Assembly (NCBI GenBank): GCA_964599885.1
Contig: CAZRHH010000008.1
Span: 22,772 to 86,771, forward strand
Reading direction: 5' to 3'
Origin: CAZRHH01 sp964599885
GTDB lineage: Bacteria > Chloroflexota > Dehalococcoidia > DSTF01 > JACRBR01
Length of the DNA stretch: 64,000 bases
Shown: positions 54,790 to 62,834 of the stretch, one piece after another
How positions within the stretch are numbered: position 1 is the first letter of the stretch
Layout of the letters: each line of letters starts with the position of its first letter
Position numbers and translations under genes: made by a program
The notes under the pieces: generated by a model
The model's input: the letters and a program-made list of their open reading frames with translations, nothing else
The model's database searches: none
Told to the model about the DNA's origin: nothing

Positions 54790-56001
54790 ATGACAGGACT
54801 CCCTTCCCGCTTCGTGCCCCATGCCATACTCTCGGCGATTGCGGTCGGTGCGGTCGTCACCGCTGCCGCCGCCGCCTACCTCGCGCCGCTGCCCGACGGG
54901 GAGAACGAGTACAACGCGGCGGGATTCGTCGTCAAACACGCGTGGGTGAAGTTCGCGCTCATCCTCACGACGCCCCTCCGCGACGACCTCACCCGCGCGG
55001 AAGAGGACGCGAAGCTCGCGCGCTTCTTCGAGCTAAACGCGCTTATCGCCAAGCGCGAACGCACAGCCGGCGATCCCGCGACGGATGAAAGTGCCGCGTC
55101 GGCGGCCAGCGACGAGTCAGGCACATTCAGGGATGAGCGCGCCGCGCTCGAAAATACCGTAGAGTTCATCCTCGAACAGCGCCTCGCGAGTGTCGTGGGG
55201 GATGCCGGCCTGACGCGGCACTACGGGCGCGACATCGTCTGGCCGCCGATCAGCGTCGAATTCGAGCCACCGCCCGCGGTGCTGATCACGTCACCGCGGA
55301 ACGAGATCCGCCGCGATGGCGAGTCGCTGCTCGAAGCGGCGCTGCCGATCGAGCGCATCCACCAGATCGAGCAGCGCGCCGAGCGTGACGGCGCGACTTC
55401 AGCGCTCGTCGTCAACGTCGGCGGCATCGCGACGTATCCCGCGATCATCCCGCATTCGGCGAACTATCGGTTCGTGCTGCAAGACATCGCGCATGAATGG
55501 CTGCACCACTATCTGTACTTCACACCGCTCGGCCGCCGCTACTACCAGAAGGCCGAACTGCGCACTCTCAACGAGACCGTCGCAAACCTCGCCGGGAACG
55601 AACTCGGCGACATCATGTTCGAGCGCTATCCGCTGCCCGAACGCGCCGTCACGGCGCCGCCCACACCAGGCGCGGCGCCGCTCGACTTCACGCGCGAGAT
55701 GCGCGATCTACGCCGCACCGTCGAAGCGTTACTACGGGATGGTCAGATCGCCGAGGCCGAACGGCGGATGGAGGAGAAGCGCGTCTACCTCGCGGGCAAC
55801 GGCATCTACATTCGCAAGCTGAACCAGGCGTACTTCGCGTTTCACGGTTCGTACGCCGACAGCGCAGGTTCGATCGATCCGATCGGCCCGAAGCTCGATC
55901 GCCTGCGTGAGCAAAGCGTGTCCGTGGAAGACTTTATCGAGACGGCGCGCGAGCTGACCTCGGGCGGCGACCTCGACGCGGCGATCGGCGCTACGCCGTG
56001 A
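54790..56001 (+). CDS. Membrane-anchored putative zinc metallopeptidase
   Basis: A 403-residue protein with an N-terminal helix (ILSAIAVGAVVTAAAAAYLA) and an extracytoplasmic body. Residues 234-240 read AHEWLHH, an HExxH zinc site (H235, E236, H239). NETVANLAGNE, with E262 23 residues after H239, gives the third ligand as in gluzincins. The rest has no recognised domain. A proteolytic role is inferred from the motif only; other zinc hydrolases share it. It overlaps the convergent rpe gene by 11 nt. Confidence 0.72.
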   Translation: MTGLPSRFVPHAILSAIAVGAVVTAAAAAYLAPLPDGENEYNAAGFVVKHAWVKFALILTTPLRDDLTRAEEDAKLARFFELNALIAKRERTAGDPATDESAASAASDESGTFRDERAALENTVEFILEQRLASVVGDAGLTRHYGRDIVWPPISVEFEPPPAVLITSPRNEIRRDGESLLEAALPIERIHQIEQRAERDGATSALVVNVGGIATYPAIIPHSANYRFVLQDIAHEWLHHYLYFTPLGRRYYQKAELRTLNETVANLAGNELGDIMFERYPLPERAVTAPPTPGAAPLDFTREMRDLRRTVEALLRDGQIAEAERRMEEKRVYLAGNGIYIRKLNQAYFAFHGSYADSAGSIDPIGPKLDRLREQSVSVEDFIETARELTSGGDLDAAIGATP

Positions 56002-56662
56002 CCTTCGCCGCAGCGTCACGCAGCGCTTTGAGGTTCATCTGTGGCGACGCCTCGCTGTTGTACACCGACGAGCCGCACACCATCACATCCGCGCCCGCTT
56101 CGATGCATGCCGCGACGTTGTTCACCTTCACGCCGCCGTCCACTTCGATCTCCGGCGACAAGCTCCGCTCGTCGAGCATCGCACGCAGCCGCCGCACTTT
56201 GCCGATGGTCGAAGGCAGCAGCTTCTGCCCGCCCCAGCCCGGGTTGATCATCATCACCATCACCTGATCCGCAACGTCGAGCACGTCTTCGATCGCGCTC
56301 AGCGGTGTCGCCGGATTGATGCAGATGCCGGCGCGCTTCCGCATCGCGTGGATGCTGCGCAACAGCCGGTCGGCGTGCCCCGTTGCCTCGACGTGGAAGT
56401 TGATGATGTCGCCGCCCGCTTCGGCGAACGCTTCGAACTGCCGCTCCGGCTGCTCGATCATCAGGTGAATGTCGAGCGGCAGCTTCGTCACCTTGCGCAC
56501 CATCTCGACGACGATCGGCCCGAAGGTGATCGGCGGCACGAACTTGCCGTCCATCACGTCGAGATGAATGTAGTCGGCGCCACCCGCTTCGGCCTCGCGG
56601 ATCTGCTCGGCCAGCCGGCCGAAGTCCGCAGTAAGAATCGATGGCGCGAGTTTGATGCCCAA
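55991..56662 (-). CDS. rpe: Ribulose-phosphate 3-epimerase
   Basis: A 223-residue TIM-barrel enzyme interconverting ribulose-5-phosphate and xylulose-5-phosphate. Motifs include APSILTADFGRLAEQI, YIHLDVMDGKFVPPITFG with the metal-binding His/Asp, HLMIEQPE, MINPGWGGQK and EVDGGVKVNNVAACIEAGADVMVCGSSVY (parts), where the catalytic and phosphate-binding residues lie. It is complete and normal in length. It follows argH by nine nt on the same strand and is therefore co-transcribed. Confidence 0.97.
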   Translation of the reverse strand: MGIKLAPSILTADFGRLAEQIREAEAGGADYIHLDVMDGKFVPPITFGPIVVEMVRKVTKLPLDIHLMIEQPERQFEAFAEAGGDIINFHVEATGHADRLLRSIHAMRKRAGICINPATPLSAIEDVLDVADQVMVMMINPGWGGQKLLPSTIGKVRRLRAMLDERSLSPEIEVDGGVKVNNVAACIEAGADVMVCGSSVYNSEASPQMNLKALRDAAAKVTA

Positions 56663-56671
56663 GAGTTCCTC

Positions 56672-58120
56672 CTACGGCTTGCGCTTCGCCCGGCGCGGCG
56701 CGATGTCGCTCAGCAGCCGTTCGATCCGCTTGCGTTCGCGACGCAGTGCCGCCGACACCTGCTTCGGAGCGGTCCCACCGGGCACGTCGCGCGATCGTAC
56801 CGACATCATCACGTCGATGCCCTGCGCATCCGCCGCGAATAGCTTGGAGAATCGCCGCATTTCTGCGAGCGGCATCTCGCCAAGCTCGATACCGCGTCCC
56901 TCGGCGCGCCGGACGAGCTGCCCCACCGCCTCGTGCGCTTCCCGAAACGGCAGCCCCTTTCGCACCAAATAGTCGGCAAGGTCCGTCGCCAGCGAATAGT
57001 TCGCCGCCGACGCCTTCAGTGCGCGTTCGGCATCGACTTCGATTCCCGGCAGCATCGCCGCCAGAACTTCGAGCGTACTCAGCAGCGTGTCCTCCGTGTC
57101 GAACAGCGCCGGCTTGTCTTCCTGCATGTCGCGGTTATACGAGAGCGGCAGCCCCTTCAGCATCGTCAGCACCGCGACAAGCGCGCCGATCGCCCGGCCG
57201 GTGCGCCCGCGCGCCAATTCGGCGACGTCCGGGTTCTTCTTCTGCGGCATGATGCTCGAACCCGTCGCGAACGCGTCCGGCAACCGGATGAACGCGAACT
57301 CCGCGCTCGACCACAGCACCAACTCTTCCGCCAGCCGCGACACGTGTACCATCGAGAGCGCGCACGCATGCACGAAGTCGACGACGAAATCCCGATCCGA
57401 CACCGCGTCCATGCTGTTCGCGGTCACGCCACCAAAGCCAAGCTCTTCGGCCACCGACGCGCGGTCGATCGGATACGGCACGCCGGCCAGTGCGCCGCTG
57501 CCGAGCGGCAGCTTGTCCATCGCCACGAACGCGTACCCGAACCGCTCAGCATCACGGTCGAACATCGCGACGTACGCGAGCAAGTGATGCGCGAGCAACA
57601 CAGGCTGCGCGCGCTGCATGTGCGTGTAGCCCGGCATCACAACGCCGCTGTTCGCCTCGGCGAGCGTAAGCAGCGCTGATTGCACATCGAGCAGGCGCAG
57701 CGTTGCGCGGATGCACGCCTCCTTCACGTACATCCGGAAGTCCGTCGCAACCTGATCGTTGCGCGAGCGCGCGGTGTGCAGCCGTCCCGCCGCCGCGCCG
57801 ATCTTCTCCGCGAGCCGCGACTCGACGTTCATGTGTACGTCTTCGAGATCGCTGCGCATTTCAAACTTGCCGCTCTCGAACTCGGCGCGGATCTCCGTCA
57901 GCCCGCGCACGATCGCGTCGGCGTCCTTCTTCGGAATGATGCTCTGGCGTCCGAGCATGCGCGCGTGCGCGATCGAGGCCATGACGTCGTACGGCAGCAA
58001 TCGCGCGTCGGCGGCAATCGACGACGTGTACGTCTCGACCATGCGGTTCGTGGCTTCGGAGAATCGCCCGCCCCAGAGCTTCGCGGCCGGCTTGCGTGCG
58101 GTCGCCGCGGCGACCGTCAC
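56672..58120 (-). CDS. argH: Argininosuccinate lyase
   Basis: GTG 58120 overlaps the stop of the upstream glycosyltransferase gene (GTGA), giving 482 residues. It is a fumarase-fold enzyme that makes arginine and fumarate. LWGGRFSEATNRMVETYTSSI opens the protein (in part), followed by SDLEDVHMNVE, HTARSRNDQVATDFRMY, PGYTHMQRAQPVL and the signature GSSIMPQKKNPD. The C-terminal extension after residue 460 is short. Located between a membrane glycosyltransferase and rpe, which share no pathway with it. Confidence 0.97.
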   Translation of the reverse strand: MTVAAATARKPAAKLWGGRFSEATNRMVETYTSSIAADARLLPYDVMASIAHARMLGRQSIIPKKDADAIVRGLTEIRAEFESGKFEMRSDLEDVHMNVESRLAEKIGAAAGRLHTARSRNDQVATDFRMYVKEACIRATLRLLDVQSALLTLAEANSGVVMPGYTHMQRAQPVLLAHHLLAYVAMFDRDAERFGYAFVAMDKLPLGSGALAGVPYPIDRASVAEELGFGGVTANSMDAVSDRDFVVDFVHACALSMVHVSRLAEELVLWSSAEFAFIRLPDAFATGSSIMPQKKNPDVAELARGRTGRAIGALVAVLTMLKGLPLSYNRDMQEDKPALFDTEDTLLSTLEVLAAMLPGIEVDAERALKASAANYSLATDLADYLVRKGLPFREAHEAVGQLVRRAEGRGIELGEMPLAEMRRFSKLFAADAQGIDVMMSVRSRDVPGGTAPKQVSAALRRERKRIERLLSDIAPRRAKRKP

Positions 58121-59787
58121 GGCGCGCTCGTCGCCGCCATCACGTCGCTTGCGTCCTCGCGTACCAGCAGATTGAACCACGCACCCTCCCGGATCTCGAC
58201 GCTCCGCGCCTCGTAATCGTCCCACAGCCGAAGCGTGTTGAGCATGTCGATGCGCGCCGGAATCAGCCCGAACGCCAGCTCCGAGTAGCTCTCACGGTCA
58301 CGCGCCGCTCCCGCCAGCGTGTCTTCGATGATGATGATATCAGGGGCGCGGTCGAGGACGTACTCGCTATCGTACTTCTCGTGACCGGCAGCGAACGAGC
58401 CGAGCGCCACGTCAAGGTGGGCGATGTGCTCGTCGCTGATGCCCAGCATGTCGATCGTTTCCAGCCGCGACTCGAAGGGAATCGCGCCGGCGGGGATCAC
58501 CGCTATCGACGTATCGGCTGGCACGCTGTCTCCGAGCCAGCGTCCGATGTCCGCTCGATCGCGGACGGCGGCGCGCTCGGGACGGACGTTAACATCCGTC
58601 ACCGAGCCCTGCAACGTGAACGCGATCAGCGCCGCGGAGGCGAGAGCGACGGCGCCTTCCGCAACGAACCGCGGAGGTTTGCGCTCGACACGGACCGTCT
58701 GCAACAGCCCCGCGGTGGACGTAGCGATCAGCGCGTACAGCAGCGGCATGATCGGCGCGAGGAAGCGGAAACGAACCAGCGCGTCGCCGCCGACGTAGGC
58801 GACGTACGCCATCCATGCGATTGCGAGCGCAAGCACGTACATCGACGCCAGCCGCCGCACCGCGCCGAACGCCGCGGCCACCGGCACGAGCAGCAGCAGC
58901 CATACGGCGTACTCTCGCGCGAACACCGCGAGGTGCCGCAACCCGCGATCGTACTGGTCGAGGCCGTCGCCGACCTTCGCGTAGTATGTGTTCGGAAAGG
59001 CGTAGTCGTACGTCGTGTAGCGCCAGATGAAGTACGGCGCGAAGACGAGCGCGAAGCCGGCCGCCCACGCCAGCAGCCACAACACGTCGCGCATCACGCG
59101 ATCGCGCGACGCCCCGCTGAGCGCCAGCGCGACAACTTCGCCGGCCTTGAACAGCGCCGACACGGCAAACAGCAGCGGCGCGTCCGGACGCGTCAGCGCC
59201 GCGACGCCCCACACGGCGCCAGACAGCGGTACGCCACTGCCAGCGTGACCGGCGCCCGATTCGCGTATGTGCAGCAGCGCCGCGCCGACGATCAGCAGCG
59301 CGAACAACGACGTCTCGAGCCCTGCCGTCGACCACAGCGCGTACGGCCCCGCCGCCGCGAGCAGCAGCACCGCCATCAGACCGCCAGCGCGCCCGGCGGC
59401 GCCATGCAGGAGCTGCGTCGACAGCACGTACGTCCCGCACAACGTCACGGCGCCGAGCGCGAATCCGAGCCACCGCCCGCTCAGCACCATGTCGGCGCCC
59501 GCTTTATGCAGCCCGGCGAGGATCATCACCCAGAGGTAGTTCGAATAGCCCTCGACGTACTCGCCCGGGTTCCAGACGAGTCCCAGGCCTTCGCTCAGAT
59601 TGCGCGCGTAGCGGTACGAGATGTAGGCGTCGTCGCTCGTGTAGTCGAAGTACATGCGGCTGTGCATGAGCAGGATCAGCGCGCCGCCGGCCACAGCCGC
59701 AACAAAGTACTGCCGCGTAAACCGCGCGACGAGCGCCGACGCGCCCGCCGTACCCAGCACCGCCGCGACGAGCCACGGAAACGTCAT
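58117..59787 (-). CDS. GT-C-fold membrane glycosyltransferase (AftB/ZomB-like)
   Basis: A 556-residue protein with about ten membrane helices. After the first helices comes DYTSDDAYISYRYARNL, then GLGLVWNPGEYVEGYSNYLW, the DDxxI..RYA..L and NPGE-VEGY pattern of arabinosyltransferase-like GT-C proteins (AftB, ZomB group). The long loop and C-terminal soluble part (~400-556) have no clear motif. It would move a sugar from a polyprenyl carrier to a cell-surface glycan or protein. The stop overlaps the argH start. Confidence 0.8.
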   Translation of the reverse strand: MTFPWLVAAVLGTAGASALVARFTRQYFVAAVAGGALILLMHSRMYFDYTSDDAYISYRYARNLSEGLGLVWNPGEYVEGYSNYLWVMILAGLHKAGADMVLSGRWLGFALGAVTLCGTYVLSTQLLHGAAGRAGGLMAVLLLAAAGPYALWSTAGLETSLFALLIVGAALLHIRESGAGHAGSGVPLSGAVWGVAALTRPDAPLLFAVSALFKAGEVVALALSGASRDRVMRDVLWLLAWAAGFALVFAPYFIWRYTTYDYAFPNTYYAKVGDGLDQYDRGLRHLAVFAREYAVWLLLLVPVAAAFGAVRRLASMYVLALAIAWMAYVAYVGGDALVRFRFLAPIMPLLYALIATSTAGLLQTVRVERKPPRFVAEGAVALASAALIAFTLQGSVTDVNVRPERAAVRDRADIGRWLGDSVPADTSIAVIPAGAIPFESRLETIDMLGISDEHIAHLDVALGSFAAGHEKYDSEYVLDRAPDIIIIEDTLAGAARDRESYSELAFGLIPARIDMLNTLRLWDDYEARSVEIREGAWFNLLVREDASDVMAATSAP

Positions 59788-59821
59788 GCGGGATCGCTCA
59801 ACATGCCACTCGAGATCGCGC

Positions 59822-60667
59822 TCACGATTGTGCGAAAATCGGCAGTTCCGTGAGCTCCCAGAGCGTGTGGATCGTGTACTCCGGCGTCACGCCTTCGCCG
59901 CCGCCGAACTCGCCGAGCGCTCGGCCTGTCTGCGCTCGCGTCGCCGGCGTCTCGGCCGGCACCTCGCCGACCTGTTCCGGCTCGTGCGGTGCATCGGGAC
60001 GAACGTTCGGCGGTTTCCTGCGCCAGATCGCCGTCATGCCGAGCTCCTGAGCGCCTTCGACATCGGCGCGGAGCGAGTCGCCGCACATCGCCGTCTCGCG
60101 CGGATCGATCTTCATCTCGTCGAACACGTACTCGTACGCCTTCGCGTGAGGCTTCATGTAACCGAGATCGCACGACACCGCGGTCGACTCGAAGTACGTG
60201 TCAAGCGTCAGTTCGCGCAGTTCCTCGGTGAAGCGCGGGCCGCCGAACACGCGATTCGTCACACAGCCGATGCGGTAACCGTGGTCCCGCAGCCAGTCGA
60301 GCATCGGGAACGCGTCGTCGTACATGCTCCGGCCGAGCTTGAGTCCGCCGATGTTCCAGGCGTCCCACAGCGCCGTCGCCCGCTCGTAGTCGATCTCCAG
60401 CCCCATCTCGCCGGCGATGCCACGGACGACCTCGTTGAAGTCCGGACTGACGCAGTCAGACTCGTACGCCGCCCGATCAGCGCGCTCGACGCCGAAGCGG
60501 ATTTCACGTCCGAGAAACCGCAGCTTCTCGTCGAGCGGCACGCCCCACGTCTTGAGCAGGCCGCCGATCCGGCGCATCGTTTCGGTACGGATCTCCTGCG
60601 CCGGCGGAAGCTGCGGGAAGTGCCACAGCGTGTCGCCGAGGTCAAATAGCACGGTCTTAATGGCCAT
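59822..60667 (-). CDS. HAD-superfamily hydrolase
   Basis: ATG 60667 follows GAGGAGGGG; 281 residues. HAD motifs: LFDLGDTLW (nucleophile D and acid D), VTNR, KPHAKAYEYVFDEM with the lysine, and MCGDSLRADVEGAQELGM. A helical cap lies between motifs I and II (~20-110), as in class I phosphatases and dehalogenases. The C-terminal ~60 residues are a proline/glutamate-rich extension after the fold. Substrate is unknown. It is divergent from the HD-GYP gene with about 136 nt between starts. Confidence 0.88.
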   Translation of the reverse strand: MAIKTVLFDLGDTLWHFPQLPPAQEIRTETMRRIGGLLKTWGVPLDEKLRFLGREIRFGVERADRAAYESDCVSPDFNEVVRGIAGEMGLEIDYERATALWDAWNIGGLKLGRSMYDDAFPMLDWLRDHGYRIGCVTNRVFGGPRFTEELRELTLDTYFESTAVSCDLGYMKPHAKAYEYVFDEMKIDPRETAMCGDSLRADVEGAQELGMTAIWRRKPPNVRPDAPHEPEQVGEVPAETPATRAQTGRALGEFGGGEGVTPEYTIHTLWELTELPIFAQS

Positions 60668-60803
60668 GAACCCCTCCTCGGGCGAGGATACCGCCCGATC
60701 CGGCGTCGAGCCACCGCTCAGATTCGGCCGGCGTTGCAACGTTCCCCTCTCGATTCGAGCCTGGGCCACGCCGATACGTAAGTAGCGACATGGAGATTCC
60801 GCG

Positions 60804-62201
60804 ATGACGAACAAGCTCTTCCCCCCGCTCGGGCTGGCGGCGTTGTGCGCACCAATCGCCGCCTTCGCCTATCTACAGGGGCGGCCCGGGCTCGACCCCG
60901 TCGTCCTGGACGCGAAGTTTCACTTCTGGGTCGTCAGCGGCACGGCGCTCGCCGCGGCTCTCGCCTGCGTAACGCTGATCATCTCCGCGCGCACGTTGCG
61001 TGAGACGCGCCTCGTGTTCCTCGCGCTGGCCTTCCTCGCGATCGCTGGCATTTTCTCCGTACACGGCCTCCTCACGCCCGGCTACTTCGCGCACACGCTG
61101 CACGCCTCCGTACCCGTATCGGCGTGGGTCAGCACGGTCGCTGGCGGCATCTTTGTCGCGCTCAGCGCCATGACGATGCCGCAGCGCGTCGAAGCGATCA
61201 TCCAGCGCGCGGGCAGCGCCGTCTTCGCCTGGATCGCCATCACGATCAGCATGTACACGCTCATGAGCTTCGCGTTCGTCGACTGGCTGGCGTGGGTGCC
61301 TACGGACGAGCGCAGTGTCGTCTACGTGGCGGCGTTCGCCTCGGTCACGCTCTACGGGTTCGCCGCCGTGCGTTACTTCGAGGCGTACCGCTTCGCGAAG
61401 CTGCCGTCGCAGCTCGCGATGGTCATCGCGCTCGTGCTGCTCTGTCAGGTGCCGCCGATCGTGCTCTGGGGCACGACGTTCGAGCTGTCGTGGTGGATCT
61501 ACCACGCGCTCTACGCCACCGCGTTCCTTGTGCTCTTCACCGGCTGGGCGATCGAAGCGCAGCGCGCCGGTTCGCTCAAGGTGATCGCCGAAGCGCTGTC
61601 GATGCGCGACGCGCTGGCGCAGCTCAACCGCGGTCACGACGAGCACATGCTCGAACTGGTCGACGCGATCGAAACCAAAGACGTCGCGACGCTCGGGCAC
61701 GTCCGCCGCGTCGGCGCGTTCGCGCTGGCGATCGGGAAGCAACTCGCGTTGCCGGCCGATCAACTCCGCTCGCTCGCCCTCGCCGCGCAAATGCACGATG
61801 TCGGCAAGATCGGCGTGCCGGACGCCATCTTGCTCAAGCCGGGCCCACTGGACGACGCCGAACTCACCGAGATGCGACAACACACGCAGCGCGGCGACGA
61901 TATCGCCAGCCGCGTCGGCGTGCTGAAGGAACTGGCGCCGATCATCCGCGCCCACCACGAGCGCATGAACGGCGGCGGCTATCCCGACGGCCTCGCCGGC
62001 AACCAGATCCCGCTGCTCGCCCGCATCATCGGCGTCGCCGACTCGTATGACGCGATGACTTCCGACCGCCCCTACCGCGGCGCTATGACGCACGACGAAG
62101 CCATCGCCGAACTCCTCCGCACCCGCGGCACTGAGCTAGATGCGCCGTGCGTCGATGCGTTCATCGCCTCGCAAGAAGTGCGCCATGCGCACGCGGCGTA
62201 G
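60804..62201 (+). CDS. Membrane HD-GYP domain protein
   Basis: A 465-residue protein. Residues 1-260 form about seven membrane helices (a MASE-like sensory part), followed by a short linker and an HD-GYP domain: AQMHDVGKIGVPDAIL for the HD and HHERMNGGGYPDGLAG for the GYP signature. The usual aspartate in HHxxxDGxGYP is asparagine here. HD-GYP enzymes hydrolyse cyclic di-GMP; the metal-binding histidines remain, so activity is possible. A signal sensed in the membrane part probably tunes second-messenger level. ATG 60804 has GGAG about 10 nt upstream. Confidence 0.9.
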   Translation: MTNKLFPPLGLAALCAPIAAFAYLQGRPGLDPVVLDAKFHFWVVSGTALAAALACVTLIISARTLRETRLVFLALAFLAIAGIFSVHGLLTPGYFAHTLHASVPVSAWVSTVAGGIFVALSAMTMPQRVEAIIQRAGSAVFAWIAITISMYTLMSFAFVDWLAWVPTDERSVVYVAAFASVTLYGFAAVRYFEAYRFAKLPSQLAMVIALVLLCQVPPIVLWGTTFELSWWIYHALYATAFLVLFTGWAIEAQRAGSLKVIAEALSMRDALAQLNRGHDEHMLELVDAIETKDVATLGHVRRVGAFALAIGKQLALPADQLRSLALAAQMHDVGKIGVPDAILLKPGPLDDAELTEMRQHTQRGDDIASRVGVLKELAPIIRAHHERMNGGGYPDGLAGNQIPLLARIIGVADSYDAMTSDRPYRGAMTHDEAIAELLRTRGTELDAPCVDAFIASQEVRHAHAA

Positions 62202-62245
62202 CGGATTGCCCACATGAGTCACGATGAGTTCGCTATTCCGGACTG

Positions 62246-62404
62246 TTGGCCGGACTTCTCCTGTGGATAATTGGAGTAGCGGGCGCGCTCGTGTGGACCC
62301 GAGTAGTCGATCCATCACGCGGTAAGCGCGAACTGTTCATCGGATCGCTACTCGGCGCGATCATACCCACGGTTGCAGTCGGCACGGGATTTCTGCGTGG
62401 CTAG
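62246..62404 (+). CDS. Tiny two-helix membrane protein A
   Basis: A 52-residue frame from TTG 62246 to TAG 62404. It has two hydrophobic helices (LAGLLLWIIGVAGALVWT and FIGSLLGAIIPTVAVGTGF) separated by a charged loop (RVVDPSRGKREL). It is homologous to the next frame without gaps. No ribosome binding site or good promoter is seen, and an in-frame TGA lies 19 nt upstream of the TTG. An ATG at 62224 is out of frame by one base, so a frameshift in a degrading gene is an alternative. Function unknown. Confidence 0.5.
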   Translation: MAGLLLWIIGVAGALVWTRVVDPSRGKRELFIGSLLGAIIPTVAVGTGFLRG

Positions 62405-62418
62405 AAGAAAGTAAATAC

Positions 62419-62598
62419 TTGAAGAAGGAATTTTCCCTTGGCCTGGCTCTTGGCGCGGTTTTATGGATCTTTGCGATCATCGGAATCCTTCTCTGGGGGT
62501 TCGTCGCGGAACGGCGGGCAGGGCGCTGGGAATTGCTGAGCGGTGCCGGCATAGGCGCCGTCGTTTCAACGATTCCTTTTGTGTTGTTGGGACGTTGA
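62419..62598 (+). CDS. Tiny two-helix membrane protein B
   Basis: A 59-residue frame from TTG 62419 (AGAAGAAAG upstream) to TGA 62598, starting 14 nt after protein A. Helices LGLALGAVLWIFAIIGILLW and GAGIGAVVSTIPFVLL flank a charged loop (ERRAGRWEL). Over 39 ungapped residues it shares 13 identities with protein A, including the Trp-Ile, Glu-Leu and Gly-Ala positions. The pair is a tandem duplication. The local base composition is less G+C-rich than the flanking genes. Function unknown; an immunity or small sensor role is possible. Confidence 0.55.
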   Translation: MKKEFSLGLALGAVLWIFAIIGILLWGFVAERRAGRWELLSGAGIGAVVSTIPFVLLGR

Positions 62599-62629
62599 CT
62601 GTTATTGCGTCGGACAGGACGTCTAAAAA

Positions 62630-62740
62630 ATGGTTCCTTTAGTTGGTCACCACGCGGACGCCGACCAGACGGTCGCGGGCGGCGTCACGTACACCTACGA
62701 CAACAACGGCCATCAGACGGTAATCCACCAAACATTACGT
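62630..62740 (+). pseudogene. Rhs/YD-repeat-like relic
   Basis: A short open stretch in the ATG 62630 frame encodes DADQTVAGGVTYTYDNNG, the pattern of one YD repeat (xxxYxYDxxGxxT) of Rhs-type proteins. Nothing before or after it fits a full repeat protein, and the frame then enters the dnaX upstream region. It is best read as a scrap of a deleted rhs gene. Confidence 0.5.
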
Positions 62741-62788
62741 CGACCAACCGCACCCCCGCCCGCCGTTTCGCGTCCCAACAACCTCCCC

Positions 62789-62794
62789 TATACT
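62789..62794 (+). promoter_or_regulatory. Possible dnaX -10 element
   Basis: TATACT, 40 nt before the dnaX ATG (leader about 35 nt). No strong -35 is seen. A GGAG motif lies 9 nt before the ATG. Confidence 0.35.
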
Positions 62795-62834
62795 GTCACC
62801 ATCCCCGGTACCAGCAGACACGTTCGGAGCCCGC

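Noticed and set aside
58096..59853. 585-codon plus-strand frame antisense to the glycosyltransferase
   Set aside because: The sense product has a clean hydrophobic helix pattern and the GT-C motif; the antisense product is Arg/Gln/His-rich noise.
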